Position numbers and translations under genes: made by a program
Notes under the pieces: model-generated
What the model saw: only the letters and a program-made list of their open reading frames with translations
What the model was told of the DNA's origin: nothing
Databases searched by the model: none
Part shown: positions 15,700-23,565 of the stretch, piece after piece
How positions within the stretch are numbered: the first letter of the stretch is position 1
Layout of the letters: each line of letters opens with the position of its first letter
From: a virus
Length of the DNA stretch: 27,535 bases
IMG/VR virus record: IMGVR_UViG_3300024346_000406
Span: 1 to 27,535 of that record
Reading direction: 5' to 3' (one strand)

Positions 15700-16936
15700 T
15701 GATATTTTTGTTGGTGATAACAAAACTACTATTGATGCGTCAGAAACGGTATCAAGTGTAACCCTGTCAGAAGAAAAAAACATAATAGAAACAACTGCTG
15801 ATAAAACTGAAATAAATGTCGTTCAGCAAATCAGCGACATTAATATTACAAAATCAGAAGCCACTGAAATAAAACTAGAAGAACAACTAACAACTGTAAT
15901 TGCAGGTACGCCAGAAATGTCAGGTAGCTTTACTGGTGACGTTAGCGTTCCTTACCTTAGTTCTTTTAAATCTGAAAATATTGTAAACGGAACAACTAAT
16001 TCTTTTTCTTTAGCCTTATCTGATACGGGCGATAACTCTACAACAACCTTAGAAACTACAGGCACAAATGCTAAGTTTGTTATTGACTCGCGAAATATAG
16101 ATATAGAATCTTCTCGTTTTTTAAAGATGTATGGCGAAGAAATAGAGTTAATCCAGAACAATAATAAACTACATATTGGCAGTGAGTTCTCTCAAAGTGG
16201 CACAGATTTAGGAATGAGATTCAAAAGCTCTGGCACTCCTTTTACTGGTCTATTTGTTATTGAAAACTTATCAACACCAAGTTCCGTTGAATCATTATGC
16301 CCTTCGATAATTTTAGAGGGCAGGAACACTGCTTCAAGTAACCCTGTAAGTAAGCAAGAGTTTGCACACATTGGGGTAGGCGGAACTATTAGTAGTGGAT
16401 ACAATACCAGATACCCTATAATTATAAATCCGCTAGGCTTTGGCATTAGATTGGTTTATTCAGCTAACTCTAGCTTCAGTGGGTTACAGCCTATAGATGA
16501 AGTTGGCATAATAGACGATAACGCTCACAGCTTAGGAATGCAGTTTGCTAGATGGTCTACTGTCTACTTAGCAAGCAATCCCATAGTTGGTTCAGATGAA
16601 AGCCTAAAACAAGATATAGAAAGCCTAGACGATGCAGAGCGCAAAGTAGCGGTAGCTTGTAAAGGGTTGTTGAAAAAGTACAGATTAAGACAAAGTGTAG
16701 AAGAGAAAGGCGATAGTGCGCGCATCCATTTTGGCATAGTAGCACAGGAGCTACAGCAAGCGTTCAATGCAGAGGGTTTAGACCCTGAAAGATATGCAAT
16801 GTTTTGTTCTGATACTTGTTACGAGCATGAGGGTAACATTTATAGCCAAGAGGAAGCCCCAGAAGATGCTGTTGCAGTAACGCGGCTCAGCGTCAGATAT
16901 GAACAGTTATTAGCTTTTATAATATCGGCATTATAA
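15692..16936 (+). CDS. tail fibre with C-terminal S74 intramolecular chaperone
   Basis: The 414-residue protein starts with GTG, overlapping the previous gene by 8 bases. The N-terminal 85 residues are repetitive (Thr/Glu/Ile-rich, short beta turns), fitting a trimeric fibre shaft. The middle is a beta-rich putative receptor-binding part. Residues about 300-414 are the peptidase S74 domain: GSDESLKQDI, a helix ERKVAVACKGLLKKYRL, HFGIVAQELQQAF and the final VRYEQLLAFIISAL. In known members this domain trimerises the fibre and cuts itself off before a Ser in the SD motif (here about S301). Confidence 0.85.
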   Translation: MPSDIFVGDNKTTIDASETVSSVTLSEEKNIIETTADKTEINVVQQISDINITKSEATEIKLEEQLTTVIAGTPEMSGSFTGDVSVPYLSSFKSENIVNGTTNSFSLALSDTGDNSTTTLETTGTNAKFVIDSRNIDIESSRFLKMYGEEIELIQNNNKLHIGSEFSQSGTDLGMRFKSSGTPFTGLFVIENLSTPSSVESLCPSIILEGRNTASSNPVSKQEFAHIGVGGTISSGYNTRYPIIINPLGFGIRLVYSANSSFSGLQPIDEVGIIDDNAHSLGMQFARWSTVYLASNPIVGSDESLKQDIESLDDAERKVAVACKGLLKKYRLRQSVEEKGDSARIHFGIVAQELQQAFNAEGLDPERYAMFCSDTCYEHEGNIYSQEEAPEDAVAVTRLSVRYEQLLAFIISAL

Positions 16937-16937
16937 C

Positions 16938-16963
16938 TGTTAAACTTAACATAGTGATATAAT
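16938..16963 (+). promoter_or_regulatory. extended -10 promoter with upstream dyad
   Basis: The gap between the first fibre gene and the second connector gene has a perfect 6-bp dyad with 2-base centre, TGTTAA-AC-TTAACA (16938-16951), followed by an extended -10 TGATATAAT (16955-16963). No clear -35 is present; the dyad occupies that place, so an activator or repressor may bind there. It would allow separate control of the second adhesion module. Confidence 0.5.
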
Positions 16964-16990
16964 CTGTATATCCATAACTGAGAAAAAATA

Positions 16991-17329
16991 ATGCCAGCAG
17001 CGAAATACAATATTACAATAGATCAAGGCTCTGATTTTGAATTATCAATTCAAATCTATGAGGATGATGCTGTTAAAAGTCTTAGCGGTTACGATGCTAG
17101 AGCGCAACTGAGAAGCAAAGCTGACTCGCCGCATAAGGTTGACTTTGATACTACTGGCAGTTCTTTTGATGCTACAGGCACAGTAAAGATAGCCTTATCT
17201 AATTCAGTTACTAAAGGCATTGATGCGGGTGATTATGTTTATGACATTGAGATATTTGAAAGCGGTGATTCTACCGTAACTAGAATACTACAAGGCAAAG
17301 CAACAGTGACAGGTGAGGTTACTAGATAA
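16991..17329 (+). CDS. fibre connector-like protein, copy 2
   Basis: A 112-residue paralogue of the protein at 15355-15699, with the same overall beta pattern and conserved ends (ITIDQGSDFEL; GDYVYDIEIF; TRILQGKATVTGEVTR). The middle portions differ more. Its stop overlaps the start of the next fibre gene (TAATG), so the two are probably co-translated. It is preceded by its own candidate promoter. Confidence 0.65.
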   Translation: MPAAKYNITIDQGSDFELSIQIYEDDAVKSLSGYDARAQLRSKADSPHKVDFDTTGSSFDATGTVKIALSNSVTKGIDAGDYVYDIEIFESGDSTVTRILQGKATVTGEVTR

Positions 17330-19251
17330 TGGCTATAACTAAGCTGGTCATCACAGGAAACACTACTGCTGTTGGAATAAGCAGCACTCCAATTACTATT
17401 AGCCTTGCACACAAAGCACAATCAACAAGCGTAGTCCCTGATGACAACATCACTGCCACTAATGTTCAAGATGCTTTAGAGCAACTAGACGATATAAAAG
17501 CACCTATTGCTAGTCCTGATTTCACTGGCACAGCCACGATGGATGGGCTTACTGTTGATGGTAGTGCAACAATCCGAGACGCTGTTTCACCTAGCCTTCG
17601 GTTTTTAGACACTAACGCAGTTAATAGCGACTTTACACTTTATAGCCCAGACGGAAACAACAGCCTTAGAATTAAAGCAGGCTCGTCACAGACTGATGCT
17701 TTTTCGATAGCTTCAAGCGGAGACATCAGCTTCTACGAGGACACAGGCACAGCGCCTAAGTTTTTCTGGGATTCTTCTGCGGAGTCTTTGGGTATAGGTA
17801 CTACTAGTTTTACAAGTAAATTTCATGTTGGCGGCAACATGACTGATCATCTTTACAGTGAGCCAACAGGAGATTCAATAGCAACATTTGCCCCTATAAC
17901 AACTGGCTCATCATCTGCAATGAACGTAAACATTGGTTCAGGTATGTATGGCGGTGCAGGTGTAGAAACAGCTAGGCTTAACTTTTTAAACGGTCATGGT
18001 AATGATGGATTTGCCACGGGCTTTAGTATCAAAAGTTACAAAACCGCATCTGCTACCGCAACTGATGAATATCTTGCATTTGAAGAAATACGCAGAGCAG
18101 GAAATACTGGCGTTACGCATAATGAACGTATGCGCATAGACTCATCAGGCAACCTATTGGTGGGTACTACTAATACAACACCTTTTGCTAATTCAGCTAA
18201 TTCAAGCTCAGACAATGGAATAGCACTTCGTAGTGACGGTATTCTTGCAGTAGCGGCTTACAAAAGTACGGCAAATAGTGGAAACGTTGTAACAGCAAAT
18301 AGAACAGGAACAGACGGCTCGATTATTGGCTTACAAAAGTCAGGCACAACTGTAGGGTCTATCGGTACATTAGCAAGCCATCCATACTTTGTATCAAGTA
18401 GTCGTGGAATTAGGATAACTAATAGCGAGGTTTTGCCTTGCACTTCTACAGGGACTACTAGCGACAATACAATGGACTTGGGTTCTACTTTCGGTCACTT
18501 CAAAGACCTCCACCTATCTGGTACAGGTTACTTTGGTACAAAAGTAGGTATAGGTACTACTAGTCCTGATAGTAAACTACACGTAAGAGGGTCAAGCTCA
18601 GGTGCTACTGGTGTTGCTGATGGTACTTTAATAGTAGAGCAGGGTTCAGCACCTTCTATACAAATTCTTTCAGCAAATTCACAAACTCAGACAATAAAGT
18701 TTGGTGACCCTGAAGATGGTGACGTAGGAAAAATAAGTTATTCTCACGCTACCAACAACATGGCTTTCAATACTGACGGCACAGAACGCATGCGCATAGA
18801 CTCATCAGGCGTTGTCCATGTTTATGAAGGAATTGACTTTGGCGGTGCTGTTAACTCAGGTGGTACAGTATCATCAAGCAATAAGTTAGATGACTATGAG
18901 GAAGGTACTTGGACACCTGTTGCTTCTGGTTATAATGAGACAGGTGCAATCATGACAGTAAATTCTGCGGCATATACAAAAATTGGAAGACTGGTGCATT
19001 TAAGAGCAAGTGTTACATTTAGCGATACAGCAGATGGGAGTATAATTCAAATCAGTGGCGTGCCGTTTGCTCAAGGAAGCGCAAGCACTGGTAGAGGCGG
19101 CAGTGTAACAAGAGACACTAGCGGTAGTGTTGCATTTACTGATGGCTCTACAAGTACAGTTTTAAGAATGTTATCTAATACGCACTCGACTGTTACCTAT
19201 ACAGCCGTAAGAGGCGCAACAGTAGAGTTCTTTCATATTTATGATGCTTAA
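17329..19251 (+). CDS. second tail fibre, repeat-containing
   Basis: The 640-residue protein has an N-terminal oligomerisation-like segment NVQDALEQLDDIKAPIASP (about 45-63). Its shaft contains repeated motifs: SLGIGTTSFTSKFHV and VGIGTTSPDSKLHV (about 750 bases apart), and ERMRIDSSG at residues 266-274 and 486-494. The C-terminal part has NKLDDYEEGTWTPV and YTKIGRLVHLRASVTFS, a receptor-binding-like module common on fibres of marine phages. No S74 domain is present, in contrast to the first fibre. Likely a second adhesin with different specificity. Confidence 0.82.
   Translation: MAITKLVITGNTTAVGISSTPITISLAHKAQSTSVVPDDNITATNVQDALEQLDDIKAPIASPDFTGTATMDGLTVDGSATIRDAVSPSLRFLDTNAVNSDFTLYSPDGNNSLRIKAGSSQTDAFSIASSGDISFYEDTGTAPKFFWDSSAESLGIGTTSFTSKFHVGGNMTDHLYSEPTGDSIATFAPITTGSSSAMNVNIGSGMYGGAGVETARLNFLNGHGNDGFATGFSIKSYKTASATATDEYLAFEEIRRAGNTGVTHNERMRIDSSGNLLVGTTNTTPFANSANSSSDNGIALRSDGILAVAAYKSTANSGNVVTANRTGTDGSIIGLQKSGTTVGSIGTLASHPYFVSSSRGIRITNSEVLPCTSTGTTSDNTMDLGSTFGHFKDLHLSGTGYFGTKVGIGTTSPDSKLHVRGSSSGATGVADGTLIVEQGSAPSIQILSANSQTQTIKFGDPEDGDVGKISYSHATNNMAFNTDGTERMRIDSSGVVHVYEGIDFGGAVNSGGTVSSSNKLDDYEEGTWTPVASGYNETGAIMTVNSAAYTKIGRLVHLRASVTFSDTADGSIIQISGVPFAQGSASTGRGGSVTRDTSGSVAFTDGSTSTVLRMLSNTHSTVTYTAVRGATVEFFHIYDA
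17791..18564 (+). repeat. 18-base repeat inside the fibre gene, two copies
   Basis: An identical 18-base stretch (beginning GGTATAGGTACTACTAG) occurs at 17791-17808 and 18547-18564. Both encode the same GIGTTS motif in frame, so it marks protein repeat units of the fibre shaft. Confidence 0.7.
18130..18810 (+). repeat. 21-base repeat inside the fibre gene, two copies
   Basis: A perfect 21-base repeat (starting ATGCGCATAGACTC) lies at 18130-18150 and 18790-18810, coding MRIDSSG in both. Extending to the preceding GAACG gives 27 bases with one mismatch. Near-identity at DNA level points to recent duplication or gene conversion between shaft units. Confidence 0.7.
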
Positions 19252-19294
19252 TTATACTTAGTGGATTCTAGGTACAGACTAAAAGGAAACTAAA

Positions 19295-19507
19295 ATGAGT
19301 TTAACCAAAGAAGTAACAGCAGATAAAATTGAAGTAGTTACTACAGAGGAAGGTACAGTAGTGCAAGTGCGTACAGCTACAAAAATACTTGAGGATGGAG
19401 CAGTAATCTCTAGCAACTATCATCGTCATGTAATCAACTCAGGTGATGACTACAGTGCTGAGCCTGCTAATGTGCAGGCAGTTTGCTCTGCTGTATTCAC
19501 TGGATAA
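19295..19507 (+). CDS. small tail-region protein of unknown function
   Basis: A 70-residue protein with pattern MSLTKEVTADKIEVV, VVQVRTATKILEDG, NYHRHVINSGDD and EPANVQAVCSAVFTG. Similar short proteins recur after fibre genes in many environmental phages, usually unnamed. AAAGGAAAC supports the start. Probably structural or an assembly factor for the fibre. Confidence 0.6.
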   Translation: MSLTKEVTADKIEVVTTEEGTVVQVRTATKILEDGAVISSNYHRHVINSGDDYSAEPANVQAVCSAVFTG

Positions 19508-19519
19508 CGAGGTATAAAA

Positions 19520-19771
19520 ATGGAAGACTGGCATCTAAGCAGAAACGTACCAATAGCAATATTTTTAGCACTTGTTGTGCAAGCTGTTTCCGTATCTGGC
19601 GCATTCAGAGAAGTTGAAGTTGGCGTAGCGCAGAACGCTAAAGACATTACTGGGCTTGAGTCTACAATACAAAAGCTAGATGCCAATCAGCGCACAATAG
19701 AATTAAAGTTAGCGCGTATTGATGAAAACATAATCCAAATGTATAAGTGGATGGAGCAAGATCAGCAGTGA
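19520..19771 (+). CDS. TM plus coiled-coil protein, possible spanin-like or lysis accessory
   Basis: The 83-residue protein has one hydrophobic segment (VPIAIFLALVVQAVSVSG, about 10-27) followed by a heptad-rich helix to the C-terminus (LESTIQKLDANQRTIELKLA). One N-terminal TM and a long periplasmic coil is the shape of inner-membrane spanins and of some phage membrane anchors. No partner with a lipobox is evident next to it, so a spanin call is tentative. It overlaps the next gene by GTGA. Confidence 0.5.
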   Translation: MEDWHLSRNVPIAIFLALVVQAVSVSGAFREVEVGVAQNAKDITGLESTIQKLDANQRTIELKLARIDENIIQMYKWMEQDQQ

Positions 19772-20394
19772 GAAGAATAGCTATCCTATGGCTATTTGCA
19801 TCACTAGCTATGGCGAATGACCAACAGGGTAGCTTAAACACTTATAACGGTGAGGCTTCAGTTGTAAGTTCTAACAACAATACAGAAGACAAGTCAGTAT
19901 CCAATACATATAACGGTGTTGGCTCTTCAAGCGAAATACCTGTTGGCTCTGCCATTACCCCTGGATATATGTCTAACGGCTTAGATACCTGTTTAAAAGG
20001 CACTGGTGGCTCTTTGCAGACTGTTGCTGTTGGTTTTTCTTCTGGTGGATACCAAGTAGACGAAGATTGTGTAAGATTAAAAGAGAGCAAGTTACTGTCT
20101 GACCTGGGCATGAAAGTAGCAGCAGTATCCAGGTTATGCTCTTCCATAGATGTATTTAAGGCTATGCTATTAGCAGGTAGTCCTTGTCCAATAATCCAAA
20201 ACTCTAGGTTGGTCGTGGGGAAGCGAGCATTCTTGGCTATGAAAACACAGCCAGAACTATACATACCAGACTATAAAAACAATACCGATTGGTACAACGG
20301 TGTCCTACAGATTGGAGAGGTAACTGAAGATGTTGAAGAAGATATTGTATCTGTTAGCGATAAGTTCCGCAGCACAAAGCAATCAGCTAGATAA
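19768..20394 (+). CDS. secreted protein of unknown function
   Basis: The best start is GTG 19768, overlapping the previous TGA, with GGAG at 19753-19756; it gives a clear Sec signal peptide (MRRIAILWLFASLAMA, then NDQQG). The mature part has an Asn/Ser-rich segment with two NTYNG repeats (about 24-55), then a domain with four Cys (in LDTCLKG, DEDCVRL, SRLCSS, SPCPII), which may form disulfides in the periplasm. I do not recognise a named family. Its neighbours, another secreted protein and the lysis genes, suggest a role at the envelope late in infection, or a virion part exported for adsorption. Confidence 0.55.
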   Translation: MRRIAILWLFASLAMANDQQGSLNTYNGEASVVSSNNNTEDKSVSNTYNGVGSSSEIPVGSAITPGYMSNGLDTCLKGTGGSLQTVAVGFSSGGYQVDEDCVRLKESKLLSDLGMKVAAVSRLCSSIDVFKAMLLAGSPCPIIQNSRLVVGKRAFLAMKTQPELYIPDYKNNTDWYNGVLQIGEVTEDVEEDIVSVSDKFRSTKQSAR

Positions 20395-21163
20395 CTTGAT
20401 TGATGCCTCTTCGGGTATCGTAGATCAAATTGACACTGGCATTAAGTTAGTTGGTGCGGCTAGTAAATACGCTTATCATGGTGATGCTCTTTCTAGCGGT
20501 CAGCTTTCTGGTTCTGCTCATATAAGCACTGAGCAATTACAGGCTTACAATGATGCACTATATAATATGTCAACCTATCAGCCTTATGGTGACTTGCAAC
20601 AAGTTCTGCAAGATAAAGCTACTGGTGAACTTGAACTCATGGATAACGCTATAGACACCTTTACAGAGGTGGTTGTAGATATGATTCAGGTAGTAGAAGT
20701 TGCTGAGATGGCTGAGACGGCATCTACACCAAAGCAAGAAGAAGAAGTGCAAATGTTTGTTGCAGAGAATCAAGAGATACTTTCTATCTCACAGGAAGAG
20801 GTTGATACTTACAACCAGTCCATAGATGATATTGAAACTCATGCCAATAATGCATCAGCCTATCTAGCAGTAGCAAGTAACGAAGAAGCAGTAGAGTTTT
20901 TTGAGCAAGGTATAGAAAACGCTAACACGACAGCAGAGCAAACTAGTATTTTCTATGATGCAAATATGCAGTGGGTGTCTATGGGTTACAACACGACTAG
21001 AAACCTAAGTGCTGTTTACTTGAACGGTCAGGACAATATTGGTTTAGACTTGTATGTATCTGAAGCTGATGTACTACTGGCAGGAAGCGAGAGCGAGTTC
21101 TATCTTACTTCCCCTATAGGTCAGGGTTATAATTGCTTCATGTATGGAGAAGATTGCGAATGA
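20330..21163 (+). CDS. secreted helical protein of unknown function
   Basis: The 277-residue protein has a signal peptide (MLKKILYLLAISSAAQS) and a mature part rich in Glu, Asp, Gln and Ala, predicted mostly helical, with an acidic stretch PKQEEEVQMFVAENQE and a Cys pair near the end (NCFMYGEDCE). GGAGAGG at 20314-20320 supports the start. The first 65 bases, which encode the signal peptide, overlap the end of the preceding gene in another frame. Function unknown; possibly a periplasmic partner of the preceding protein. Confidence 0.55.
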   Translation: MLKKILYLLAISSAAQSNQLDNLIDASSGIVDQIDTGIKLVGAASKYAYHGDALSSGQLSGSAHISTEQLQAYNDALYNMSTYQPYGDLQQVLQDKATGELELMDNAIDTFTEVVVDMIQVVEVAEMAETASTPKQEEEVQMFVAENQEILSISQEEVDTYNQSIDDIETHANNASAYLAVASNEEAVEFFEQGIENANTTAEQTSIFYDANMQWVSMGYNTTRNLSAVYLNGQDNIGLDLYVSEADVLLAGSESEFYLTSPIGQGYNCFMYGEDCE

Positions 21164-21636
21164 ATCTAGCTGAAACAGAACTATCTATTGGTGGTGTTAA
21201 GTTTAAAGGAATCTATATTGTTATACTAGTTTCCCTGGCTACCACGATAGGTTCGTTTGTCTGGACTGCCAGTAGCCTATACAGCAGATTAGAGTCTGTT
21301 GAGTCAAGGGCTATTCCACAGGTAGCACCTATAGAAGAAAAGATAGGTCTTATTGAACAACAGCTTAAAGATAACGATATAGCCTCTTTAAGCGCGAAAT
21401 TAGCCACTTTAGGGACTAACCTAGAGACTATAGTAGGGCAGCAAGAAAAGCTGTTAGAATTGTCTAAAGACGTAATTACGCTAGAGAAAGATATAGAGAC
21501 AATGAAAGCAACAGTGAAACAAGCAGAATTAATAAGTGAAAGTTTAGGGGATGTAGATGACCGAATTAAAATAGTTAATAAGGAAATAAACGATTTGTGG
21601 GATGGAATGGACTATTTGTCTAACCCTCTTAAATAG
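21160..21636 (+). CDS. membrane-anchored coiled-coil protein
   Basis: The start at 21160 (ATGA overlap with the previous stop) is preferred over an upstream GTG-type extension. The 158-residue protein has a short N-terminal segment with GGVKFKG, one TM helix (IYIVILVSLATTIGSFVW, about residues 18-35), then long heptad-rich helices (KIGLIEQQLKDND, LETIVGQQEKLLELSKD). The shape fits a periplasm-facing tether, such as an inner-membrane spanin or a lysis regulator, but no family motif is seen. Lies just before the holin. Confidence 0.5.
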   Translation: MNLAETELSIGGVKFKGIYIVILVSLATTIGSFVWTASSLYSRLESVESRAIPQVAPIEEKIGLIEQQLKDNDIASLSAKLATLGTNLETIVGQQEKLLELSKDVITLEKDIETMKATVKQAELISESLGDVDDRIKIVNKEINDLWDGMDYLSNPLK

Positions 21637-21645
21637 GAGATAACC

Positions 21646-22017
21646 ATGTGGCAAACATTAATAACACCAATAGCTAATTTAGCTGGCGGTTATATGAAGA
21701 ACAAAGCAGAAGAAAAACAAGCTAAACACAAAGCCAAGATGAGCATGATTAAGAACGATGCTGATTGGGAGTCTAAAGCTGTTGATGCTACTCAAAATAG
21801 TTGGCGTGACGAATTTTGGACTATAGTTTTGTCGATACCTATATTTATGATTGGCTATTCCATAGTTGTAGGCGATCCTGACATTGTTATTCGTGTTGAA
21901 GATGGCTTCCAAGCTCTAGCGCAGCTACCTGAGTGGTATCAGTATTTATTGTTCATAGCTATTTCAAGTAGCTTTGGTATTAAGGGTGTTAGCAAACTAG
22001 CGAGTTTAAAGAAATGA
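21646..22017 (+). CDS. holin, GTA-type three-TM family
   Basis: The 123-residue protein matches the pattern of holins of the gene-transfer-agent type (three-TM, PF11351-like): MWQTLITPIANLAGGYMKNK at the N-terminus, a charged linker with DWESKAVDATQNSWRDE, a TM helix (57-75), an acidic loop EDGFQALAQLPEWYQY and a last TM helix (98-115) with SFGIKGVSKL. Holins make holes in the inner membrane to release the endolysin. TAGGAG combines the previous stop with the ribosome site. It overlaps the endolysin gene by ATGA. Confidence 0.8.
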   Translation: MWQTLITPIANLAGGYMKNKAEEKQAKHKAKMSMIKNDADWESKAVDATQNSWRDEFWTIVLSIPIFMIGYSIVVGDPDIVIRVEDGFQALAQLPEWYQYLLFIAISSSFGIKGVSKLASLKK

Positions 22018-22361
22018 GATTTAAGTATTTTACTGTCGAAGAGTTTAACTGCCAAGAGACTGGCGAGAACGAGATGTCAGCAGAGTTTATTTACAAGCTA
22101 GATCAGTTGCGTGAAGCCTGTGGATTTCCGTTTAAGATCACTAGTGGCTACAGAAGTCCATCCCATAGTATAGAGGCTAAGAAAGTAAAGCCAGGTACTC
22201 ATGCTCAGGGAATAGCCTGTGATATATATGTATCTGGTGGCGCACAACGTCATATTATTATCAAAGAAGCTATGCGATTAGGCTTTACTGGTATTGGTGT
22301 TGCTAAGACATTTATTCATGTAGACATCCGTGAAACCACACCAGTTGTCTGGAAATACTAA
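22014..22361 (+). CDS. endolysin, M15-type peptidase
   Basis: The 115-residue protein is an M15A-like peptidoglycan peptidase. The conserved segments are SGYRSPSHS (44-52), the zinc site GTHAQGIACDI (H63 and D70) and FIHVDIR (third ligand H102). It would cut peptide cross-links in the cell wall. No signal peptide, so it needs the holin encoded just upstream (ATGA overlap). The length is usual for single-domain phage M15 endolysins. Confidence 0.88.
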   Translation: MRFKYFTVEEFNCQETGENEMSAEFIYKLDQLREACGFPFKITSGYRSPSHSIEAKKVKPGTHAQGIACDIYVSGGAQRHIIIKEAMRLGFTGIGVAKTFIHVDIRETTPVVWKY

Positions 22362-22370
22362 ACATTTCTG

Positions 22371-22399
22371 TTGATAGATAAACAACATTAGAGTATATT
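22371..22399 (+). promoter_or_regulatory. sigma70-like promoter for the recombination genes
   Basis: TTGATA (22371-22376), exactly 17 bases, then TATATT (22394-22399). It precedes a strong ribosome site AGGAGG (22411-22416) and the ERF start at 22424. This is the best match to a host sigma70 promoter in the window and likely marks the start of an early transcript, at the border to the late lysis genes. Confidence 0.7.
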
Positions 22400-22423
22400 G
22401 TTACTTCCATAGGAGGTAATAAT

Positions 22424-23047
22424 ATGAAATCTAGTGAGTCAATAAAAGCCCTTGCAGAAGCATTATGTAAGGCACAATCTGAGATGGGGGGTGCGGTAAA
22501 AGATTCCTCTAACCCTTTCTTCAAATCTAGCTACGCGGACTTAACATCCGTTATTAAAGCTATCAAAGAATCGTTTGCTAAGAACAACCTTAGTTATACT
22601 CAGTTCCCCATATCTGATGAATTTGGCGTTGGTGTTGTCACCAGGCTAATGCATACATCGGGTGAGTGGATGGAGAATAGTTATACCTTGCCCTTAGTTA
22701 AGCGTGATCCACAAGCTGCGGGATCGGCAATCACTTATGCTAGACGTTACGCCTTGCAATCTATTGCTGGCATACCTACGGCTGATGATGATGCTGAGTC
22801 TGCAATGTTACGGACAGAGAAGTCCAAGCAGGATGAGTATGAGGACATGATTGTTGACCTTATGCCTGTGATTAAAGCAATTAAGGATGGCATTGCGACT
22901 GGAGACTATTCCACGGCTAACGAAGAATGGATGTCTCTGAGCGATACAGAGAAACAATTAGTATGGAAAGCACCCTCGAAAGGTGGAAAGTTTACCACCA
23001 AGGAAAGGGAAATAATGAAAACATCTGAATTTAGAGAAGCACAATAG
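22424..23047 (+). CDS. erf: ERF-family single-strand annealing protein
   Basis: The 207-residue protein has the ERF signature: IKALAEALCKAQSEMGGAVKDSSNPFFKSSYADL (split: ALCKAQSEMGGAVKD and NPFFKSSYADLTSVIKAI), FGVGVVTRLMHTSGEWME, and AGSAITYARRYALQSIAGI with DDDAESA. Such proteins anneal complementary single strands during phage recombination and genome circularisation. The C-terminal third is charged and less conserved. It leads an early gene group with an SSB-like protein two genes on. Confidence 0.88.
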   Translation: MKSSESIKALAEALCKAQSEMGGAVKDSSNPFFKSSYADLTSVIKAIKESFAKNNLSYTQFPISDEFGVGVVTRLMHTSGEWMENSYTLPLVKRDPQAAGSAITYARRYALQSIAGIPTADDDAESAMLRTEKSKQDEYEDMIVDLMPVIKAIKDGIATGDYSTANEEWMSLSDTEKQLVWKAPSKGGKFTTKEREIMKTSEFREAQ

Positions 23048-23055
23048 GAGTGTAT

Positions 23056-23244
23056 ATGAAAAAGCTAATAATTAGTTTGACGTTATTTGCAATGAGTACA
23101 GCAGTTTATAGTTCATGTTTTTGGACTAAGATTGCAGAGATTAAAGGACAGGGTGGAGTTATTTGCACATGGAGATGTGGGTTTGGCTCACAAGCTGTAC
23201 ACACAACAACTAGCGGCATGGCATTTTGCCCAAGACCACGATAG
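23056..23244 (+). CDS. small secreted Cys-rich protein
   Basis: From ATG 23056 (AGGAG at 23046-23050, overlapping the previous stop) the protein has 62 residues. MKKLIISLTLFAMSTAVYS is a clear signal peptide; the mature part begins SCFWT and has four Cys (C21, C37, C41, C58), suggesting two disulfides. The site before C21 is a poor lipobox (YSSC), so lipidation is doubtful. It is unusual between a recombinase and an SSB-like gene. Function unknown; an envelope role early in infection, such as superinfection exclusion, is conceivable only by context. Confidence 0.55.
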   Translation: MKKLIISLTLFAMSTAVYSSCFWTKIAEIKGQGGVICTWRCGFGSQAVHTTTSGMAFCPRPR

Positions 23245-23254
23245 GAGATAGATC

Positions 23255-23563
23255 ATGACAGTAGGTATTAGTATAAGAATTAATGTTGAAAAGATAGATA
23301 AGGCAAGGTTGTATAAAGGAGCTAAAGGTACTTATTTAGACCTGACAACTTTTGTCGATCTTGATAACAAAGATCAATATGACAACAACGGCTTTATTAA
23401 GCAAAGCACTTCTAAGGAAGAACGTGACGCAGGTGTTAAGACAGAGATACTTGGCAATGTAAAAGTATTTTCTAACGATGCTCAAGGCGCGACTGGCAAC
23501 ACTGCCAAGGTGAAAGAGGTAATGCAGAAAGCTGATCTACTTGAAGACGATATTCCGTTTTAG
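23255..23563 (+). CDS. single-stranded DNA-binding-like protein
   Basis: The 102-residue protein starts GISIRINVEKIDKARLYKG and has GTYLDLTTFVDLD, a central NNGFIKQSTSKEERDAG and ILGNVKVFS, a pattern of small phage proteins found next to ERF genes. It ends in LLEDDIPF, the acidic tip with Ile-Pro-Phe that bacterial SSB uses to recruit partner proteins. An OB fold is plausible but not shown. It would coat ssDNA for the ERF protein. A TAGGAG stop/ribosome site joins it to the preceding gene. Confidence 0.65.
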   Translation: MTVGISIRINVEKIDKARLYKGAKGTYLDLTTFVDLDNKDQYDNNGFIKQSTSKEERDAGVKTEILGNVKVFSNDAQGATGNTAKVKEVMQKADLLEDDIPF

Positions 23564-23565
23564 TT

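Noticed and set aside
18130-18810. Repeats in the fibre as a diversity-generating retroelement
   Set aside because: No reverse transcriptase gene, no template/variable pair with adenine-specific changes; repeats encode shaft units.
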